Assembly: GCA_019828565.1 (NCBI GenBank)
Contig: JAHDYR010000013.1
Coordinates: 62,001-126,000 of the forward strand
DNA: 64,000 nucleotides
From: Carpediemonas membranifera
Taxonomy: Eukaryota > Fornicata
Direction: 5' to 3'
Positions within the stretch are counted from its first letter, which is position 1, and each line of letters begins with the position of its first letter. The position numbers and the translations under genes are program-made. A model generated the notes under the pieces. That model made no database searches, was not told the DNA's origin, and worked only from the letters and a program-made list of their open reading frames with translations. Of the stretch, positions 27,685 through 38,168 are shown piece by piece.

Positions 27685-29172
27685 ATGGCCGAACTCGAAC
27701 GCGCGTGGCGTATTTACAGTGCTACTGTGTGGTTTAGCTTGTTCCATGTCGTGCTAATCAGCTGCTACTCGCTATTGCGGTCATTCCACTTCGTTTCCTT
27801 GATTCCAGCATTCATTGCCAGTTGCGCGGCAATCCCGCTTACCTTCACGTTTGTGAAGCTCTTTACGGTCCCCAGCTACCGCATTCGGTGGACTGTTCTC
27901 TGGATCCTCTCTGTTTTCGACCGTGTGACCCTTGTTGCCTTCTCATGCCACATGCTTTGGGCCGCAATCCTCTTCCTCACCGTCGCATCCCACAGTATAA
28001 GCGTCATCCCGCCAGCAGTGGTTACCTCCATCACACTTCTGGCCATGTCGGCCCGAGTCGACGCCATGACGCTGCGGCCTGCCCCCATTCCCACCCGCAT
28101 CTTCGACGCCATCCGGGCACCCCTCCCTGCCTCTGCAATGTACACCACAGTCGTTCCTCTCGCGCCCCTCATTGCCCTGCGCCTCGTCTTCACCTTCCCC
28201 CTCTTCTCTGTGCTCCCGTGCGCCGTCCTGGCGGGCCTGCTCCACGTGTCTGCGATCCACTGCATGCACGCGGTGTTCACCTGCCCCTGCAGATCCGCCA
28301 TGCCCACACCACAGTTATTCATGGACGCGCTCGCCCTCGTCCAGGCCCGCAGACCCCTGCTGCTGTCCCACTACCTCGCTCTCGCGGACATCGAGGCCTT
28401 GGTCGCCACAGGCGGGCTGGACCTCACTGAGTCCCAGCTGGTGTCATCCGAGCCACACCCGGCCGCCATGGCGGGACCTGTAACAGCAATGGTCCCTGCA
28501 CCCACGACTGATAGCCCCGTAGCGCTGTGGGCAGCTGTCCACGCCCTGTGCTCAGTCGTACTCGCGGTCCACCTTGAGGAGATGCTCGACCAGGTTCGGG
28601 CCAGCAACCCCGCCGTACACGACAAGATCGCCACCCGCCTCATCAAGGCCCTCGCGGAGGTGTCCTACTGCGTTGACACCGGTGTCGCCGTTGACCGGCT
28701 CAGACACGAGCTCAGGCCCGAGCCCGTCTCGGCCTGGGCCAAGCGGCTGGACGCCATTGCCCGGACGTACCCTAGCCTGCACACTCTGACTGGTCTGCCC
28801 GGCCTGCTGAGGGCCGCCGCCCTGACCCACGGCGTCGTCTCTGCGGGTCAACTGGTTCACCTCTGTGCGCAGATCGACGAGACCGTGCTCGCGACGGCCG
28901 CCATCCCTGCATCATTCGGCCCCGCCGCCCAGACCCACCTGGCCCTCGTCAGCACGGCGACACAGTGCACCAAGGAGCTCGTCGAACTCACCCGCGGTCG
29001 CCCATATGCTGTGGGAAATGCGGGCATGTCCGTGGCCGCCAGGGCTCGGGCAGCCCGTGCGGTGGGGGGGAGCCGGCTGAGGAACCGGATGCACTACGCC
29101 ATGGCGTCGTACAGGGGCCTGCTCAAGCGGCACAAGGCAAGGTCGAGTCGGATTGTGGCACGGTTCATGTGA
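27685..29172 (+). CDS. NDC1-like transmembrane nucleoporin
   Basis: A 495-residue protein with six hydrophobic segments in the first ~210 residues, then a soluble helical C-terminal domain with a basic end. This is the NDC1 layout: six membrane spans anchoring the nuclear pore, with a cytoplasmic C-terminal half. The segment just after the last span, LLLSHYLALADIEALV, parallels the family's IIKYLALQDLMLLS motif, which is the best single match. NDC1 anchors nuclear pore complexes and, in some lineages, spindle-pole structures. I start at ATG 27685, the first in frame. Confidence 0.6.
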   Translation: MAELERAWRIYSATVWFSLFHVVLISCYSLLRSFHFVSLIPAFIASCAAIPLTFTFVKLFTVPSYRIRWTVLWILSVFDRVTLVAFSCHMLWAAILFLTVASHSISVIPPAVVTSITLLAMSARVDAMTLRPAPIPTRIFDAIRAPLPASAMYTTVVPLAPLIALRLVFTFPLFSVLPCAVLAGLLHVSAIHCMHAVFTCPCRSAMPTPQLFMDALALVQARRPLLLSHYLALADIEALVATGGLDLTESQLVSSEPHPAAMAGPVTAMVPAPTTDSPVALWAAVHALCSVVLAVHLEEMLDQVRASNPAVHDKIATRLIKALAEVSYCVDTGVAVDRLRHELRPEPVSAWAKRLDAIARTYPSLHTLTGLPGLLRAAALTHGVVSAGQLVHLCAQIDETVLATAAIPASFGPAAQTHLALVSTATQCTKELVELTRGRPYAVGNAGMSVAARARAARAVGGSRLRNRMHYAMASYRGLLKRHKARSSRIVARFM

Positions 29173-29916
29173 GGGTCGTGCCCAGTTTATGGCGCTCATG
29201 AGAGATAAATCGATGCTTGTTCTTACGGTCATCGGGATGTTGACTGTTGGTTGGATGACCCGGACTGGCCTGGCAGAGCCGCCAGACGACAAAGGCTTAT
29301 AGCCCTACTTCACCAAAGAAGACATGGAGTTGGCCTGCCACTGGTGACTTACAGGGCCGAACACCCAGGTGTGTCGGCAGAGCCACGGTAGTATTCTTGG
29401 CCATGGGGGTGTATTCCTCCCTCCCCTCGATCGAGATGCCCCGACACAGTCGGAGTGAACTTGATGGCTGTCCTGGCGTCAGCCGACACCTCTATCGGGG
29501 CTGGCTGACTAAATTTTTTCGACATGTGTGTCGTGGAGAGCCAATGGAAACTGCCACCCGCCACACCGCTGCAAAGGGAGTTTACAATGGCTTTGACTCT
29601 CAACCAACTGGTTGTGAGGGGCGGGTCCACGATGACTTCGAGCACATCAACCGCCCAGCATGTCAAGCTCAAATTGGATAACACGCACTCGCAAGGGGGA
29701 TGATAATCCGAAAAGGCTGATATCAGTGGTAAAATCGTCGAACGGCCGAGACTGACTCTTCGTCGATGGGTCGGAGTCATCCATGCACTGGTGGTTCAGT
29801 CCATGGCGAAGAAACTCTGCCCGTCTCCACATCTAGCGTGGATACACTTCTCTTCTCATGTCGCTACAGCGGAGGCAGGGGACAACCCTGCTCGGTGCAC
29901 TTTAAGGTCATCGAAA
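29173..29916 (+). other. Intergenic, 744 bases, possible snRNA-like element
   Basis: No convincing protein gene; antisense and sense frames of 94-143 codons lack family features. At 29478-29533 a hairpin (GTCAGCC/GGCTGAC) is followed by TAAATTTTTTCG and a second hairpin (CGACATGTGTGTCG), the hairpin-Sm-hairpin order of spliceosomal snRNA 3' ends. Confidence 0.35.
29478..29533 (+). ncRNA. snRNA-like 3' end: hairpin, Sm-like site, hairpin
   Basis: Seven-base-pair stem 29478-29484/29503-29509, then an Sm-like AAATTTTTTCG, then a five-base-pair terminal hairpin. The 5' part cannot be assigned to U1, U2, U4 or U5, so this is only a structural lead. Confidence 0.2.
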
Positions 29917-31002
29917 ATGGCTTCGCGTCTTTCCAGGCTCCACGGAACCGAGTATGATCGGAGCCACTGTTCATTCTTTCAGAAAACTGGCGCATGTCGC
30001 CACGGAGACAAATGCAGCAAGAGACACATCCGCCCCGTGCTGTCGCAGACGATCAGCATGTTCGGACTGTATCCGACGCCCGAGCACGAGAGTGAGAACC
30101 TTCTCCCGGATGTTTACCTGAAAGAGCACATCGACAAGTACTACGAGGACCTGTTTCTCGAGCTGATGAAGTATGGACAAATCGACGAGCTTCACATCGC
30201 CGCAAACCTTTGCGAACACCTCCTGGGCGGTGTATTTGTCAAGTTCATCGACGAAAATGACGCCGAGAAAGCGCACCAGGATCTGAATCGGCGTTTCTAC
30301 GAGGGCAAGGCTATCGTGGCGCAGTACAGTCCCGTCACGAACTTCAGGGTCGCTCGTTGCCAGCAGTTCGAGGAGGGTGGGTGCAGCAGAGGCGCAGAGT
30401 GCAACTATCTCCATGTACGGCAGCCGTCGCCCGAGCTGGCCGAGTCCCTCTACCGTTTCAACCGGGAGTTCTGGGCGGCCTACAGAAAGGAGCACGGGCT
30501 TCCCGAGCCCGTCATTCGGTCCCAGCCCCAGCGGAGGCGGGCAGAGGGCCGGGACGGCAGGGGGGACCGGCGGGACTTCGGCCGCAGAGACGACAGGTGG
30601 GATCGGAGGGAAAGGAGGGACGACAGAAAAGATGATAGGAGAGACGGCAGAAGAGACGAGAGAAGAGAGGACCGACGCGATGATAACCGTGGATACAGGC
30701 GGGATGACAGAAGAGACGACCGAAGAGAAGATCGCTGGGGAGACCGGAGAGACGACAGACGGGACTACAGACGGGACGATTCTCGTCATGACCGTCCCGA
30801 CTTTAGGCGCGATGATCGTGATCGCGAGGGCCGCTGGGGCTCCCGCGGTTCGTACGACCGGTTTGACCACGGGGACAGGTGGCGCGATGATAGGCGTGAC
30901 GACCGCCCAAGCCACTGGGATGATAACCGCGGCAACAGGCCGGACGACCGGCGGGGATGGGATGACCGGCGGGAGCCTCGGGATAGGCAGGAACGGTGGT
31001 AA
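29917..31002 (+). CDS. U2AF1: U2AF small subunit (U2AF35)
   Basis: The 361-residue protein starts MASRLSRLHGTEYDRSHC. It has a CCCH zinc finger (C-x7-C-x5-C-x3-H, residues about 16-35), an atypical RRM (UHM) with LLGGVFVKF, then SPVTNFRVARC opening a second CCCH finger (CQQFEEGGCSRGAECNYLH). This is the U2AF35 order. The C-terminus is a long Arg/Asp repeat (about 225-361) in place of the human RS domain. U2AF35 recognises the AG of the 3' splice site; with the merged branch point/3' splice site of local introns, its AG contact may carry more of the load. The ATG at 29917 fits the family start; an earlier in-frame ATG (29803) would add 38 residues. A GGTAAAT signal overlaps the stop. Confidence 0.92.
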   Translation: MASRLSRLHGTEYDRSHCSFFQKTGACRHGDKCSKRHIRPVLSQTISMFGLYPTPEHESENLLPDVYLKEHIDKYYEDLFLELMKYGQIDELHIAANLCEHLLGGVFVKFIDENDAEKAHQDLNRRFYEGKAIVAQYSPVTNFRVARCQQFEEGGCSRGAECNYLHVRQPSPELAESLYRFNREFWAAYRKEHGLPEPVIRSQPQRRRAEGRDGRGDRRDFGRRDDRWDRRERRDDRKDDRRDGRRDERREDRRDDNRGYRRDDRRDDRREDRWGDRRDDRRDYRRDDSRHDRPDFRRDDRDREGRWGSRGSYDRFDHGDRWRDDRRDDRPSHWDDNRGNRPDDRRGWDDRREPRDRQERW

Positions 31003-31085
31003 ATGGCCAGTTTATATGGATAATATGTGTACGGTAGACAGTGGGGTGGGTAAAATTGACATTATGTAACACGTAAAGCGGATTC

Positions 31086-33536
31086 ATGCCCAGGACAAAT
31101 AGCGCTATGCAGACACTGCTTCAACAGGCCTGGGCTGCATACAGCAACAGGCAATACAACATCTCACTGAGCTATCTCAGCCAGATCCTTGCTAACTGGC
31201 CTCGTAGCTGCCCTAACGCGGTACGTACAGCGATGGGTCTCTGCATGCTTCAGCTGCAGCCCAAGGACGCGGTCCACTTTGCTGATAGAGCTCTCGAGGT
31301 TCAAAAGGATGATCCGTATGCGCTAATGTTGAAGGCGCTCTGCATCATCGCGACGCCGTGGTATGAGCCCCACTCGATCTCAAAGGCCATCAGCCTCGTC
31401 GGTGCAGCCATTGCAGGCGTCGGTAGCGACATCTCCAACATCGGCAAGCTCCTGGAGACGTCTATGCTCACCCGATGGGGCATCCTGTCGAACTCGTTTG
31501 ACCAGAACGTCGCCTCGTCCCTCCTCGCCATGCTCAAGAACGCCCTCGGCACGACCACCAACCAGGACGCCGACGCATACATTCACTACGTCACCGGCCT
31601 GGCCCACCACATCGCCGGCCGCCCCCAGCAGGCGCTGACGAGCTACTCCCTCGTCGCCAAGAAGCTTCCCTCCCCCACCGACCCGCGCGCCGCCACTGTC
31701 GCCGTGCGGATGGCCCAGTGCTACGTGATCGTCGGCCAGTACCGCCAGGCGTTGGACGCGCTGCCCAAGGAGCGGACCCAGGAGCGCGGCGTTGTCGAGG
31801 CCGTCATCCTCGGCCTCCTCGGGCGGACGGACCCCACTGTACGGGCAAGAGCGAAGGAGGCGCTGGACACCGCCACACACGTCCAGCCCCGGTCGACCCT
31901 GCTTCATCTCGTCCAGGCGACTCTGCTGGTGGAGTCAGACCCCAAGGGTGCGCTTGAGTCGTATCGACTCGCACTGCAGACTAACGACCTCACAGTCAAG
32001 GCGGGGTACACGTCCGCCGAGTTTGACGCGGCGACGTACCACAACATCGGCTGCCTCGAGCTCCACTTCGCACAGGGCCAAAACAAGAGGGCGGCCACAG
32101 ACAGAGCCCGGGCCCTGCTGCTGCGGTCCCTGAGTGTGTGCCTCGGCCAGCCCATCGCCATGGCCGACCTGGCCGAGATTCGGCTGGACGCCCACCTGAG
32201 CACCGTCCCGACGTACTACGCCATCGGGCTCAGCCTCGAGGCCGACCGGCGGCTGAAGGAGGCGCTGGGGCTGTACGGCGCGCTGTTCAGGGCAGTGCCC
32301 GCGCTGTTCGAGGCGCTGGTCCGTATCGCGTTCATCACGCTGGAGACGGGCCAGCCCCGGAAGGCCATGGACATACTGGGGCACGCCGCGGAGTGCGCCA
32401 GACGGGCCGGGCGGAAGGCGTTCCTGCCGATGTACTGCAAGGCCGAGATCGCCGGGCGGAACGGCCTGTGGGAGGAGGCAGAGACCGTCGCAGACGCCCT
32501 GCTGGCCGAGACGGACGCCGAGCACCGGTCGCACGCCATGGTGCTGAAGGGGTGCATCATGTACATGCGGATGTCGTACCAGGAGTTCCCCGAGGCCCTC
32601 GAGGCCAGTGCCCGCCACCACCGCGTTCAGAGGCAGACGACGGCGGACCAGGCGACCCTAGACATCGCCGCACAGCAGTTCCGCGCGGCCAGGGCCAAGG
32701 CTCTCGCCACCGCAGACCAGGCGACGACCCAGTTCCGGCATGTGTTGGAGCAGCTCGACAAGGGCCACATCGCTGCGGCCAACGGCCTCATCATCGACAT
32801 GATGCGGGCGGGTAACTTCGCCCCGCAGCCCCGCGTCGCGACACTCTTCGGAGACCTGTTTGAGGCATCGGGTAGCACCTTTGTCGACGCCCTCCTCAAC
32901 GAGGCGCACACGCGGCTCTGCCTGCCGCACCAGGCGCCCCGGGCCCTCGCCCTCTACCGCCAGGCCCTAGCCCTACCCGGGTGCCGGGTCAGCCGCGGGA
33001 CTCTGCTGCACTGGATCGCGACGGCGTGCTACGACAGCGGGGACCACTCGGGGTGCCATGCGGCGCTGCTGGACGCCCTGCACCTCGAGCCGGAGAATCT
33101 GAACACACAGTTCGACGTCTGCATCAACCTGATGATGCTTGCCAAGGCTGCCGTCCGCGGGCTCCTCCGCGTCGAGATCCGCGTGGAGTTCGCCGAGGTC
33201 GGCGCCCACACCGTGCCAGTGGGCGGGTTCAATGACGTCGAGGCCAACAAGGCCGAGGAGATCCCTGCCCCGCAGGACCTGTTCAAGCTGTCGAGTCTGC
33301 TGGCCCACTCGCTGACGATGCTGGCTGCTATCGAGGCAGAGGTCGCCCTCGAGACCTACACGGGCGCCATCTCCCCTGACGTCATCCAGCGCGTGCGGAA
33401 GCAGGTCGGGAAGTTCCTGGCTAAACTGCGGCCGTGGTCGACGCGGGTGGAGTTCGGGGGCCGGTCGTTCGTCCCGGCCGTGGAGCTCGAGCGGGCCATC
33501 GGGAAGCAGGGCAGGATGCGGAGGCTCAGACTGTAA
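31086..33536 (+). CDS. CTR9: Paf1 complex subunit CTR9-like TPR protein
   Basis: 816 residues composed of TPR-type helical pairs almost throughout. The C-terminal third has the order typical of CTR9: AAANGLIIDMMRAGNF, where CTR9 has AANGIGAVLAHKG, then a TPR with LPHQAPRALALYRQAL and the ACYDSGDHSGCHAALLDALHLEP repeat. CTR9 scaffolds the Paf1 complex on elongating RNA polymerase II and is needed for histone H2B ubiquitination. It is shorter than animal CTR9 (about 1170), lacking the charged tail. Another nuclear TPR protein cannot be excluded. Confidence 0.7.
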   Translation: MPRTNSAMQTLLQQAWAAYSNRQYNISLSYLSQILANWPRSCPNAVRTAMGLCMLQLQPKDAVHFADRALEVQKDDPYALMLKALCIIATPWYEPHSISKAISLVGAAIAGVGSDISNIGKLLETSMLTRWGILSNSFDQNVASSLLAMLKNALGTTTNQDADAYIHYVTGLAHHIAGRPQQALTSYSLVAKKLPSPTDPRAATVAVRMAQCYVIVGQYRQALDALPKERTQERGVVEAVILGLLGRTDPTVRARAKEALDTATHVQPRSTLLHLVQATLLVESDPKGALESYRLALQTNDLTVKAGYTSAEFDAATYHNIGCLELHFAQGQNKRAATDRARALLLRSLSVCLGQPIAMADLAEIRLDAHLSTVPTYYAIGLSLEADRRLKEALGLYGALFRAVPALFEALVRIAFITLETGQPRKAMDILGHAAECARRAGRKAFLPMYCKAEIAGRNGLWEEAETVADALLAETDAEHRSHAMVLKGCIMYMRMSYQEFPEALEASARHHRVQRQTTADQATLDIAAQQFRAARAKALATADQATTQFRHVLEQLDKGHIAAANGLIIDMMRAGNFAPQPRVATLFGDLFEASGSTFVDALLNEAHTRLCLPHQAPRALALYRQALALPGCRVSRGTLLHWIATACYDSGDHSGCHAALLDALHLEPENLNTQFDVCINLMMLAKAAVRGLLRVEIRVEFAEVGAHTVPVGGFNDVEANKAEEIPAPQDLFKLSSLLAHSLTMLAAIEAEVALETYTGAISPDVIQRVRKQVGKFLAKLRPWSTRVEFGGRSFVPAVELERAIGKQGRMRRLRL

Positions 33537-33742
33537 AGTTTGTGTGGTGAAATTGTCGACAAGTTGAGCATGGAGGACTCTACCCGTCAACAATTCCCAG
33601 TGGGTGCAATCTGCAAGGGTTGACTCGAGTAGAGCCGTGGAGAAAATGAAAATGGCCGGGCACAAGCTGCCCAAGCGAAGCTCACACAGGCGTTGGCCAG
33701 CCTGACTACCCCTTCCTGGGATCGGTTGCAAAACCCGCCAAG

Positions 33743-34862
33743 ATGGCCACGATCAAGGTTGCAAGCACCGACGATTGGAAGGATGATGCTTTTGAGCGTC
33801 TCCGTGCCGGTAGGCTTGTTGCATTCGTACGTACCGAGCTCCATTTCTCTCACCCAGCCCACAGAGACCGTATACGGGCTCGGGGCCCATGCAAAGGACG
33901 AGGCTGCTGTCCGTCGCATCTTTGAGTACAAAGGACGCCCTCTTGATGACCCAGTGATCGTTCACGTCCACTCTGTTGCCGCTGCACGAGCCCTTGTGGA
34001 CTTATCAGATGACGAGTCCGTTGTTTTCGAGGCCCTCGCCTCCTCGTGCTGGCCTGGCCCTCTCACTATCGTAAGCACAGCCCAGCCCGACGTACCACTC
34101 GTAGTGCGGGCAGACGGCCCCACTGTGGGCGTCCGGGTCCCCTCGAACTCCACTGCCCGCGCCCTTCTCGAGCACACCAACGTCCCCATCGCCGCCCCGT
34201 CCGCAAACACGTTCGGCCACGTCAGCCCCACCACAGCTGACCATGTTTTCGCGGACCTCGGCAGCCACGACATCCTGATCATCGACGACGGCCCCTGTGA
34301 TGTCGGAGTCGAGTCGACTGTGGCCCGAGTCCACAACAGGGCCGTGACAGTCCTCAGACGCGGGGGGACATCGGTAGAGGCACTCAAGGCGGCAGTGGAG
34401 ACGTGTCCGTGGGCAGTTGAGGTCAGCGTCAAGGTCGGTGTCGGTCCATCGTCGCTGGCACCTGGCCAACACCTCAAGCACTACGCCCCCGGCAACGCTC
34501 CTGCTTTCGTGGTTCGCTCAGAGGCTGAGGTTGAGATCGTAGCGGAGTCTGTGGCCGTACCTCTTGGCGAGTGCGGCGTGCTCGACATTGGAGGGAACCT
34601 CGCCGGACTCCGCGGCAGAGTCAGGCATTACCACGACCTGACTGCCGAGGGCGACACTACTGTGGCTGCTAGAGGTATATATGCCGGACTGCGAGGACTT
34701 GAGGCCCATGCGCTGTCTGCCATCCTCCTGCCAGACGTTAGTGGGCTCGCGAGCTCGCTTCATGGACCCGATTCAAAGTCTCTCGACGACAAGCTGTTCA
34801 GGGCAAGCCAGGGCCGGTATGCTATGATCAGGAGCGGCAGTGCCATCACTGACGTCCAGTAA
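33743..34862 (+). CDS. SUA5: Threonylcarbamoyl-AMP synthase Sua5 (YrdC + Sua5 domains), one 31-nt intron
   Basis: Exons 33743-33826 and 33858-34862 encode 362 residues. Splicing yields the YrdC signature GRLVAF-PTETVYGLG, followed by IFEYKGRPLDDPVIVHV and SANTFGHVSPTTADHV. The C-terminal Sua5 domain includes GQHLKHYAPG. The enzyme makes threonylcarbamoyl-AMP from Thr, bicarbonate and ATP for tRNA t6A37. The two-domain form is typical of archaea, bacteria and fungi; animals use YRDC without the Sua5 domain. The signature motif is complete only after intron removal. Confidence 0.93.
33827..33857 (+). other. Spliceosomal intron, 31 nt (Sua5)
   Basis: Begins GTACGT and ends CTCACCCAG; joins TTC to CCC and completes the PTETVYGLG motif. 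Confidence 0.92.
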
Positions 34863-34924
34863 TAACCCCGGTAAATTTATTTTGAGGGGCGCTTTACCAA
34901 GCGAGGCAAAGGGGATCTGAGTTG

Positions 34925-36697
34925 ATGGATATCCCAGCATCAGGCAGGCTGTGGCGCTGGTTGGGGGATCGGACCAGTGATCTGGAGTCGACGCTCGAGT
35001 CATTATCATCACACACTTCATCACACATGTTACGGCGCCTTTTCGGCGGTGATAGGGTAACGGAGACAACGCTTTTCTCTCTCATTGATGTATATCGCGA
35101 ATCAGTCAGCGCAACAGCTCATATTCCGGGAAATATTCCGTCGATACTCCGCGAAGCCATCTTCACATGCTTGGAGGACGAGTTAGATAGAGATCAAGGG
35201 CGTGTAGGATCAATATCTCACGTGAAGCTGCTTGAAATGCTCGACGGTCTTCCCCGCTTGCCTCGAAACATCCAATCGTACCTCGATCATACAACCGCCA
35301 TCCTCACTAATGGCCCGGAGCTAAGCATGAACGTACCGCTCCAAGACGGCGAGGCTCTCCCCGAACGCTTCCACACGCTGCTCCAGGGGACCATCTGGGC
35401 CGTGTTGATGCAAGCCTCAGCCGACCCTGACCTACTCGATACAGAGGACAAGTCCGGCACGCAGTACGACGTAGAGGACAAGGGGCTCTGGTTTATGTGC
35501 AAGAAGACGTTCTTCTCCCACCAGGTGGCTCAGACTGACGGCCTCGTGTCTCCGGGGGCCGCGGGTACATCGTACATGCGCATGTACGCCGGGAAGCTCT
35601 TTTCCAGATATCCGGATAGCGATCTGGCGGAGTACAGAAGGATGCGGTGCCCCCCAATCATCGATCTTGCCACAAACGACGGAGAAACATGCGTCGCAAT
35701 TACACCAAAGGGCCTCTACGGCGTCGGCTGGAATGAAAACAGGAACCTAGGCTTCGTTGGAGGCGACTCCGACGGCTACGTTCACACGCCGGCCCGACTA
35801 ACCTTCACGCACTGCCCAGAGGTCCAGCGGTTCGAGCAGGGGCTCCCACCCTGGGGAAAGGACAGGCTGGCGGTCAACGTGTGTGTCAGCTTCTTGTCCA
35901 CTCTGATCCAAACTCCTGTGGGCGTGGTTATGGCGGGACTAGACGCCAAGAGGTTTGTGGGGTCCGTCACTGAGCCACTAGCGTTCAATCCACTGCCTCT
36001 GCCTGCCCGTTTTGTACCAGATCACATCATGGCTGATAATGCGGTCGTAATACTCACTTCAGGCAGGACCCAGCTCATTGGGGGACAGAACGGTCGGGGC
36101 CAGCTTGGAGTCGGGTCGACTGACCCCTTCATCCACTTCACCCGTCTGCCGTTCCACGTCGACAGGGTCATTAGCGGCGGGGTCGACCCCGAGACCAATG
36201 GCATGTTCGACGATGATGCCGGTGAGAGCAATTCGAATGTTTTCATTGGCCGCGGCCATCTTTTGTTTGCGGGCGAAGTTCCACCATGCATTGGAGCAGC
36301 AGGTCTCCTCCCCGGCTTCTCAACCCGGGACCTCTGCGACACGGCCCGCCCCCTTGCCATCCGGACGCCAGTGTCAGGCATTGTGTATGACTCGTGGCCC
36401 GGCACTGAGAGTCTCTTCATCTGGATCACGGAGGGCAGGACATACTGCTCGATCAGTGTAGGCGACGAGTGCGCTGTGGCTGTTGCTCCCTTTGAGGCAA
36501 GTGAGATCCAGCTTGTTGACGAGAGGTTCGGGCTGATCGTGCGAGATATGGACGGCGTTTGGTTCCATATGAATAGCACTGTTGTCAACAATGTCAGCAG
36601 ATTCGAAGCCGCGTTTATGATGCCACAGACCCCTGAGCGGGTTGAGTACAACGTGGACCGGTGGAGCAGGGGCACGTACAGTCTTTCGGGGCTCTGA
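34925..36697 (+). CDS. RCC1-repeat-like protein
   Basis: 590 residues. The N-terminal third is helical. From about residue 240 at least two RCC1-type blades are seen: LYGVGWNENRNLGFVGGDSDG and TQLIGGQNGRGQLGVGSTDP (the latter 19 residues apart from Gly-rich turns), with weaker blades after. RCC1-like propellers serve as Ran exchange factors or as binding platforms; this protein lacks enough canonical blades to call RCC1 itself. Start ATG 34925 (a TTG precedes in frame). A GGTAAAT signal lies at 36710. Confidence 0.55.
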   Translation: MDIPASGRLWRWLGDRTSDLESTLESLSSHTSSHMLRRLFGGDRVTETTLFSLIDVYRESVSATAHIPGNIPSILREAIFTCLEDELDRDQGRVGSISHVKLLEMLDGLPRLPRNIQSYLDHTTAILTNGPELSMNVPLQDGEALPERFHTLLQGTIWAVLMQASADPDLLDTEDKSGTQYDVEDKGLWFMCKKTFFSHQVAQTDGLVSPGAAGTSYMRMYAGKLFSRYPDSDLAEYRRMRCPPIIDLATNDGETCVAITPKGLYGVGWNENRNLGFVGGDSDGYVHTPARLTFTHCPEVQRFEQGLPPWGKDRLAVNVCVSFLSTLIQTPVGVVMAGLDAKRFVGSVTEPLAFNPLPLPARFVPDHIMADNAVVILTSGRTQLIGGQNGRGQLGVGSTDPFIHFTRLPFHVDRVISGGVDPETNGMFDDDAGESNSNVFIGRGHLLFAGEVPPCIGAAGLLPGFSTRDLCDTARPLAIRTPVSGIVYDSWPGTESLFIWITEGRTYCSISVGDECAVAVAPFEASEIQLVDERFGLIVRDMDGVWFHMNSTVVNNVSRFEAAFMMPQTPERVEYNVDRWSRGTYSLSGL

Positions 36698-37654
<957 letters not shown>

Positions 37655-37740
37655 ATCAACGGTCGCTGCCGAGTCAGTTTAACTGAGACATATTTAGTAT
37701 CGTATCGTACCGACCAACCGCCTGTCACACGACGTCGGAG

Positions 37741-37968
37741 ATGGCCATAGAGCTCGAATTCATCAGAAAGGGCGAAGAATTCTGCAAGATCACTGTTCCA
37801 GAGTCTTGCTCGTTTCATGTTGCCGTCCGCTTCAATTGTGAAAGCCTGCAACTCGATCATTTGGCCGTGGAGCCCCGGAAATACCAAACGAAGCTTGACG
37901 ATGAAACACGAGTTGGTGACCTTGTTCGCTCTTGCGGCACAAGTTCCTTCGAACTGATCAAGAGATGA
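37741..37968 (+). CDS. Small beta-grasp-like protein, possible UFM1 relative
   Basis: 75 residues. The segment ITVPESCSFHVAVRFNCESL resembles the second strand and helix of UFM1 (SVPESTPFTAVLKFAAEEF), and the spacing to the C-terminal FELIKR strand fits UFM1 (ELRIIPR). It ends at that point, without the Val-Gly needed for conjugation. It may be a non-conjugating ubiquitin-like protein or an unrelated small beta protein. It lies 87 bases after the ubiquitin-eS31 stop, same strand. Confidence 0.45.
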   Translation: MAIELEFIRKGEEFCKITVPESCSFHVAVRFNCESLQLDHLAVEPRKYQTKLDDETRVGDLVRSCGTSSFELIKR

Positions 37969-38168
37969 GCTCTTTCCACACGAAGCCCGCCGTCGCCCAA
38001 GTGTGTCGAATTTGGTCAGACTCCCGAATGGAGGTGGAAAAGGCCCAACATGCCGTGAGGCAGGGTAGTGATGCATACTGATGCACCAAAAGTCAAAAAC
38101 AAATCCTATAAAATATTTAGAACACATGAAGAAATCTGGGCAGTTGTGTCTGCCCATTTCGAGTCACC

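Noticed and set aside
29349-29780. 143-codon minus-strand frame in the gap before U2AF35
   Set aside because: No domain, unusual composition for this genome, and no signal at its 3' end.
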